From positions 7,058,405-7,068,030 of the forward strand of contig NZ_JAUDRJ010000003.1 in NCBI RefSeq assembly GCF_030382115.1: a stretch of DNA of 9,626 nucleotides, written 5' to 3'. Below the pieces are notes generated by a model, which did no database searches, was not told where the DNA came from, and was given only the letters and a program-made list of their open reading frames with translations. Origin of the DNA: Nostoc sp. GT001. Lineage in GTDB: Bacteria; Cyanobacteriota; Cyanobacteriia; Cyanobacteriales; Nostocaceae. Below are positions 6,591-9,626 of the stretch, piece by piece. The translations under genes were made by a program, and so were the position numbers. Position 1 is the stretch's first letter; every line of letters starts with the position of its first letter.

Positions 6591-7451
6591 ATGCCAAGGA
6601 ACTTGATAATTCGAGGACGCTGTTTCAATTGGGGACAGCGGACTTATTTGATGGGCATTTTAAATGTAACGCCCGATAGCTTTAGTGATGGGGGTGAGTT
6701 TAACACTTCCTCTGCCGCTTTAATACAGGCGCAAGCACTGGTGGCTGCTGGTGCTGACATCATCGATGTGGGCGGTCAATCAACTCGACCAGGGGCAAAG
6801 CAAATAACTCTGGCGGAGGAACTTGACCGGGTACTATCGGTATTACAGGTGTTAAGACCAGAGATTTCAGTCCCGATTTCTGTAGATACAACCCGTGCTG
6901 CTGTCGCCAAGGCATCTGTAGAAGCTGGAGCAGATATTATTAATGATATTTCTGGCGGCACTTTTGACTCAGAAATGTTGCCAACAGTCGCAGAATTAGG
7001 TGTGCCGATGATTTTAATGCACATCCGGGGAACACCACAGACAATGCAACAACAGACCGATTATCAAGATTTGCTCGGTGAGATTTATAGTTTTTTGGCT
7101 CGGCAAATTGAGGCTGCAACTACTGCGGGTATTGACCTAGAAAAAATTATTATCGATCCTGGTATTGGTTTTGCTAAAAACTATGAGCAAAATTTAGAAA
7201 TCTTTCGCGGCTTGCGATCGCTCGCACCACTCGACTGTCCTATCTTGGTAGGAGCATCTCGTAAAAGTTTTATTGGTCGCATTTTAAATCAACCAGATCC
7301 CAAAGCACGAGTTTGGGGAACGGCAGCAGCTTGTTGTGCTGCTATTTTTAATGGCGCTGATATCCTCCGAGTTCACGATGTTCAAGAAATGCGCGATGTT
7401 TCACTAGTAGCCGATGCCTTATTCAGACAAGCCGCACAGCCTGATTGTTAG
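6591..7451 (+). CDS. folP: Dihydropteroate synthase
   Basis: FolP condenses dihydropterin pyrophosphate with p-aminobenzoate to give dihydropteroate in folate synthesis and is the sulfonamide target. The 286-residue TIM-barrel product carries the family signatures in order: MGILNVTPDSFSDGG (21-35), GGQSTRPGA (61-69, with Q where many bacteria have E), SVDT (98-101), INDISGG (117-123), LMHIRGTPQ (142-150), DPGIGFAK (189-196), GASRKSFIG (221-229) and RVHDV (260-264). The ATG at 6591 gives the expected NLIIRGRCFNWGQRTYL lead-in. No Shine-Dalgarno precedes it because a dispersed repeat reaches to within two bases. It follows tpiA on the same strand and ends three bases from the end of the convergent SPFH gene. 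Confidence 0.98.
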   Translation: MPRNLIIRGRCFNWGQRTYLMGILNVTPDSFSDGGEFNTSSAALIQAQALVAAGADIIDVGGQSTRPGAKQITLAEELDRVLSVLQVLRPEISVPISVDTTRAAVAKASVEAGADIINDISGGTFDSEMLPTVAELGVPMILMHIRGTPQTMQQQTDYQDLLGEIYSFLARQIEAATTAGIDLEKIIIDPGIGFAKNYEQNLEIFRGLRSLAPLDCPILVGASRKSFIGRILNQPDPKARVWGTAAACCAAIFNGADILRVHDVQEMRDVSLVADALFRQAAQPDC

Positions 7452-7454
7452 ATA

Positions 7455-8291
7455 TTAGCGTTCTTCAATTTTTTTGCCGTTACCTTCTTGAGTTACCGAC
7501 TCGGCTATCAACTCCTGAAACATGTCAGTTGAATTGGCTGGGTCTACAAAGACAATTTTGGCATTACTACTCTCACCAAGTTTTTGGCTAGCATCTACAT
7601 AATCTTGAGCCACGAGATACCGCAGAATGTCTCTACTATCGGGATTGGCACGTAGAGCTTGAGAAATGATTTGCACTGAAGCCATAGTTCCTTCTGCTTT
7701 CTTAATTGCAGCTTCCTTTTCCCCTTCTGCTTCGGTAATCAGTGCCCGTTTTTTGATGACGGCGGCTTGTTCTTCTTCCCTAGACTTTCGCACACTCTCA
7801 GGTAGAGTAATTCTCTGAATATCTAACCGGAGAATCTCAACTCCCCAATCTGCCGTTATATGATTCAACTGATCTAGGATAGCTGAGTCCATCTCTGCTC
7901 TAGAGACGTTGGTCTGCTCTAGGGTATTTTGGGCAATGATTTCTCGGAGCGTAGTTGTGGTTATCTGTGTTAATGCCCCTTGGAGATCCTCAATCGCGTA
8001 AAAGCTTCTCTCAATATCTCGAATACGCCAGTATACAATAGCGTCCACTTCTACGTAAATATTATCTTGGGTGATTACATTCTGAGGTTTGATGTCTGTA
8101 AACTGCTCTCGTGTAGTATCTTCCATTACAATCTGATCTACCAAGGGAACAATAAAGTTCAGCCCCGGCTTAAGTTTGCGATGATACCGCCCTAAGCGTT
8201 CCACTAGGGCTTCATTTCCTTGATTAATCAGTTTTGCAGAACCTAATGCATAACCTATAAGGGCTAAAACTATAGCAATAATTGGCTCCAT
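7455..8291 (-). CDS. SPFH/band-7 (stomatin/prohibitin-like) membrane protein
   Basis: A 278-residue product with an N-terminal membrane anchor (about 4-18, IIAIVLALIGYALGS), then NQGNEALVERLGRYHRKL and KPGLNFIVPLVDQIV, the classic stomatin/paraslipin opening of the SPFH domain (about 20-165). VDAIVYWRI (82-90) and DWGVEILRLDIQRITLPESV (148-167) are conserved core segments. A charged helix (170-205, EEEQAAVIKKRALITEAEGEKEAAIKKAEG region) is the expected coiled coil for oligomer formation. Such proteins form ring-like membrane scaffolds and often work with NfeD or FtsH proteases; neither partner gene is adjacent. It is shorter than the ~320-residue paraslipins. The ATG at 8291 has a strong Shine-Dalgarno, AGGAG on the minus strand (8298-8302), six bases away. 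Substrate or partner unknown. Confidence 0.93.
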   Translation of the reverse strand: MEPIIAIVLALIGYALGSAKLINQGNEALVERLGRYHRKLKPGLNFIVPLVDQIVMEDTTREQFTDIKPQNVITQDNIYVEVDAIVYWRIRDIERSFYAIEDLQGALTQITTTTLREIIAQNTLEQTNVSRAEMDSAILDQLNHITADWGVEILRLDIQRITLPESVRKSREEEQAAVIKKRALITEAEGEKEAAIKKAEGTMASVQIISQALRANPDSRDILRYLVAQDYVDASQKLGESSNAKIVFVDPANSTDMFQELIAESVTQEGNGKKIEER

Positions 8292-8326
8292 GTATGCTCC
8301 TATTCAGCTTTGGGGAGAATTTAGTG

Positions 8327-8360
8327 TCAAAGATATGCTACTAGCTTGTCATATCTTTGA
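8327..8360 (-). promoter_or_regulatory. 11-bp inverted repeat in the SPFH gene leader
   Basis: TCAAAGATATG (8327-8337) and CATATCTTTGA (8350-8360) are perfect inverted arms with a 12-base loop, 36 bases upstream of the SPFH start codon. It could be an operator or a hairpin in the 5' leader. No T run follows on either strand, so a terminator is unlikely. Confidence 0.5.
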
Positions 8361-8396
8361 GTTTAATGTTTTGAGTTTGTAATTTTATCAACACCA

Positions 8397-8417
8397 GCAG
8401 CGATGTCGAGTCGCTGC
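8397..8417. repeat. 7-bp stem hairpin
   Basis: GCAGCGA (8397-8403) and TCGCTGC (8411-8417) pair perfectly around the 7-base loop TGTCGAG. It is GC-rich within AT-rich surroundings. Role unknown. Confidence 0.45.
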
Positions 8418-8459
8418 AAATTTTGTACATATTCTCTAAGTGAGACTATTTTGCAGAAT

Positions 8460-8494
8460 GCGTAGAAGCTCTGCTTCTTGTCGTCAGACATCGC
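8460..8494. repeat. Dispersed cyanobacterial repeat, GCGTAG...CATCGC type
   Basis: The 35-base unit begins GCGTAGAAGC and ends GACATCGC, with an internal hairpin AGAAGC-TCT-GCTTCT (8464-8478). Units of the form GCGATGxCT...CTACGC are scattered through Nostoc-type genomes; I recognise the type from memory and cannot confirm copy number. Confidence 0.55.
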
Positions 8495-8626
8495 TATTAA
8501 AGCACCTTGATAAAACGCTGGCAAGGACTACTTGATGTAATCAACTTTACTTGTACTGGCATTTTCAGACAGTCTGGATTTATTTTAAGTATATTTACGC
8601 AAATAAAATTCAATGAAGGTAAAAAT

Positions 8627-8655
8627 TTGGCAAGAATTAAAAACCCCACTATAAT
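8627..8655 (+). promoter_or_regulatory. Near-consensus sigma-70-type promoter
   Basis: TTGGCA (8627-8632, five of six) and TATAAT (8650-8655, six of six) are separated by exactly 17 bases. Transcription would start near 8662, giving a leader of about 40 bases before the ATG at 8702. It is the best promoter match in the window. Confidence 0.6.
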
Positions 8656-8701
8656 CGGATAAAAATTGGCTTGAACCATTAAAAACATCAAAATATTATG
8701 T

Positions 8702-9046
8702 ATGGGCAGGTTGTTAATCAAACTTATAGGTTTAATTCTACTTTTCACCGGATTATACTTTTTTGGTCAAAACATCATATTTGTTAGCGGTTACTATTCA
8801 TATTTTTACCGTAGCTTACCTGCTACAGCTTCAGTTTTAGCAACGATGATAGGTATCTTTGCATTAGTCTTTTTTCAAAGAGAAACTGGTAACTTAGGAT
8901 GGATTTTTCTAGGCATTGGCATAGTACTAGTTTTCTTAAGCGGTGGAGTTATTTTAAAGCCTACTAGCTTATGGAATTTCATAATTGCTTTTACAGCATT
9001 AGCAACTGGATATAAATTACTAAATGAGGGCAGAATAAACTTTTAA
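8702..9046 (+). CDS. Small four-helix membrane protein, function unknown
   Basis: A 114-residue, strongly hydrophobic product. Four likely membrane segments: about 5-26 (LIKLIGLILLFTGLYFFG), 41-58 (ATASVLATMIGIFALVFF), 65-85 (LGWIFLGIGIVLVFLSGG) and 92-107 (WNFIIAFTALATGYKLL). Positive residues (R3, K7) at the N-terminus favour a cytoplasmic N-terminus. I recognise no family; the glycine-rich helices (GLILLFTG, GIGIVLVFLSGG) resemble small integral membrane proteins of unknown function. The ATG at 8702 has no Shine-Dalgarno but lies about 40 bases after a near-consensus promoter, which supports its being a real gene. An ATG at 8698 is in another frame. It is transcribed divergently from the SPFH gene across a 410-base gap. 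Confidence 0.7.
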   Translation: MGRLLIKLIGLILLFTGLYFFGQNIIFVSGYYSYFYRSLPATASVLATMIGIFALVFFQRETGNLGWIFLGIGIVLVFLSGGVILKPTSLWNFIIAFTALATGYKLLNEGRINF

Positions 9047-9338
9047 AATCTGTTTTTATCATATATCTTAGTAACTAAGATTACATTATTACCCTATTCA
9101 GAGTACAGTCAGAAAAATTTAGCATTATAATTTCCCCATCCTCTCTATTGGTTCTGAGAGTGCATTAGGACACTTAGATTAACTTTTAGTTAAGTACCGA
9201 TTTTACGAGATAGAAGTACACATAACCCGCCTCAACCGGACGAATAGCCTCTTAATCATGACTTTAGCTCAGAGGGGTTTTACTAAGGTTGAGGGTAATA
9301 TTAGAATGGAAACTATTGATGATGAGGAAAAGAGAAGA
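9047..9338 (+). promoter_or_regulatory. rpsU upstream region with possible promoter and structured leader
   Basis: A 17-base palindrome, ATCTTAGT-A-ACTAAGAT (9065-9081), may be an operator. TATAAT at 9126-9131 with AGTACA (9102-9107) 18 bases upstream is a tentative promoter, which would give a leader of about 200 bases. Within that leader TTAACT-TTT-AGTTAA (9179-9193) forms a small hairpin. CCTCAACC (9230-9237) pairs with GGTTGAGG (9287-9294), enclosing CCTCT (9248-9252) with AGAGG (9271-9275). This nested fold precedes the rpsU start by 44 bases, and could control translation. An upstream ATG at 9258 is in frame with rpsU and lies inside the fold. Confidence 0.45.
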
Positions 9339-9518
9339 ATGACCCAGGTGGTTCTAGGAGAGAACGAAGGAATAGACTCAGCTTTGCGTCGGTTTAAACG
9401 CCAGGTTTCCAAAGCTGGGATATTAGCTGATGTGAAATATCATCGGCACTTTGAAACACCAATAGAAAAACGCAAACGTAAGGCAGTAGCAGCTAGACGC
9501 ACAAGACGTTTTAAATAA
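9339..9518 (+). CDS. rpsU: 30S ribosomal protein S21
   Basis: S21 is a small, basic protein of the 30S platform near the 3' end of 16S rRNA. Starting at the ATG at 9339 the product is 59 residues: [22 protein letters not shown], then [19 protein letters not shown] and a basic tail ARRTRRFK, all typical of cyanobacterial S21. The frame is open upstream to an ATG at 9258, adding 27 residues ([10 protein letters not shown]... DDEEKRR) that are not part of the family; I chose 9339 because it matches the family N-terminus and has purine-rich GAGG (9324-9327) and AGAGAAG just ahead. In several cyanobacteria rpsU follows a cold-regulated RNA-binding protein gene; here no such gene precedes it, the neighbour being an unknown membrane protein. 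The long structured leader suggests post-transcriptional control. Confidence 0.95.
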   Translation: MTQVVLGENEGIDSALRRFKRQVSKAGILADVKYHRHFETPIEKRKRKAVAARRTRRFK

Positions 9519-9626
9519 ATCTATTTGGTGTGATATCGGCGTTGCTTGAGGTTATGACCGAAAACAGGCAATAGCGCTTGCACCCTTATTAATACAAACA
9601 TTAAGCAAAGTCTGCCGCACGTTAAT
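9519..9626. other. Spacer after rpsU to window end
   Basis: About 108 bases with no recognised gene, repeat or convincing terminator hairpin. Confidence 0.5.

Larger units (their letters stand above)
8292..8626. other. Gene-free spacer with several hairpins
   Basis: No supported gene. It carries three inverted repeats described separately (8327-8360, 8397-8417, 8460-8494) and a 7-base pair CTGCAAA (8414-8420)/TTTGCAG (8450-8456). On the minus strand a 42-codon frame starts at the ATG at 8489 inside a dispersed repeat, and I do not consider it a gene. The right part (8500-8626) is AT-rich and featureless. Confidence 0.6.

Noticed and set aside
6395..6628. Minus-strand 77-codon ORF between tpiA and folP
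   Set aside because: It is built from dispersed repeats and overlaps the folP start.
8364..8489. Minus-strand 42-codon frame starting at the ATG at 8489
   Set aside because: Its start and first codons come from a dispersed repeat (8460-8494) and the rest has no recognised domain or ribosome-binding site.
8497..8748. Minus-strand 83-codon ORF
   Set aside because: It overlaps the near-consensus promoter and start of the 8702 gene, with no recognisable family; likely chance in AT-rich DNA.

Overview
The window looks like chromosomal DNA of a filamentous, heterocyst-forming cyanobacterium (Nostoc/Anabaena-like). Three things point there. The HIP1 octamer GCGATCGC occurs at 274, 376, 1500, 2687, 3076, 4323 and 7214, far above chance. 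The intergenic spacers carry short tandem heptamer repeats (CTCCTAA, TGCCCAA, TGACCAA, TTTGTCA, AGTGCTG) typical of heterocystous cyanobacteria. The recognisable proteins (RuvB, HisF, TpiA, FolP, S21) have cyanobacterial features such as the long N-terminal arm of RuvB.

Layout, left to right. Minus strand: a secreted TPR-repeat protein that runs off the left edge (<1-752) and ruvB (999-2099), separated by a heptamer-repeat spacer. Plus strand: hisF (2337-3110), whose frame is broken twice by compensating single-base indels, then a 63-residue membrane protein (3210-3401). From 3402 to 3862 lies a gene-poor stretch with a small graveyard of mobile DNA. It holds a tRNA 5' half (3643-3670), a sequence resembling the end of a Tn7-like/type V-K CRISPR-associated transposon (3671-3695), and the last ~38 codons of an IS5-family transposase (3690-3803). 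Minus strand: a GTPase with a DUF697-like tail (3863-5343), also frameshifted once. Plus strand: tpiA (5597-6328) and folP (6591-7451), with a repeat-rich spacer between them. Minus strand: a short SPFH/band-7 (stomatin-like) protein (7455-8291), convergent with folP and only 3 bp from it. Plus strand: an unrecognised four-helix membrane protein behind a near-consensus promoter (8702-9046), and rpsU (9339-9518) with a long, foldable leader.

The genes are mostly housekeeping: recombination (ruvB), histidine and purine-linked metabolism (hisF), glycolysis/Calvin cycle (tpiA), folate (folP), translation (rpsU) and membrane organisation (SPFH, GTPase). They do not form one pathway; adjacency seems mostly incidental. 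I see no CRISPR array, defence system, prophage or complete mobile element, and I do not claim a new system. The most unusual spot is the tRNA/transposon-end/IS5 mosaic at 3643-3803. All three frameshifts are one-base changes in conserved genes, two of them a missing base in a G run, so sequencing or assembly error is a serious explanation.
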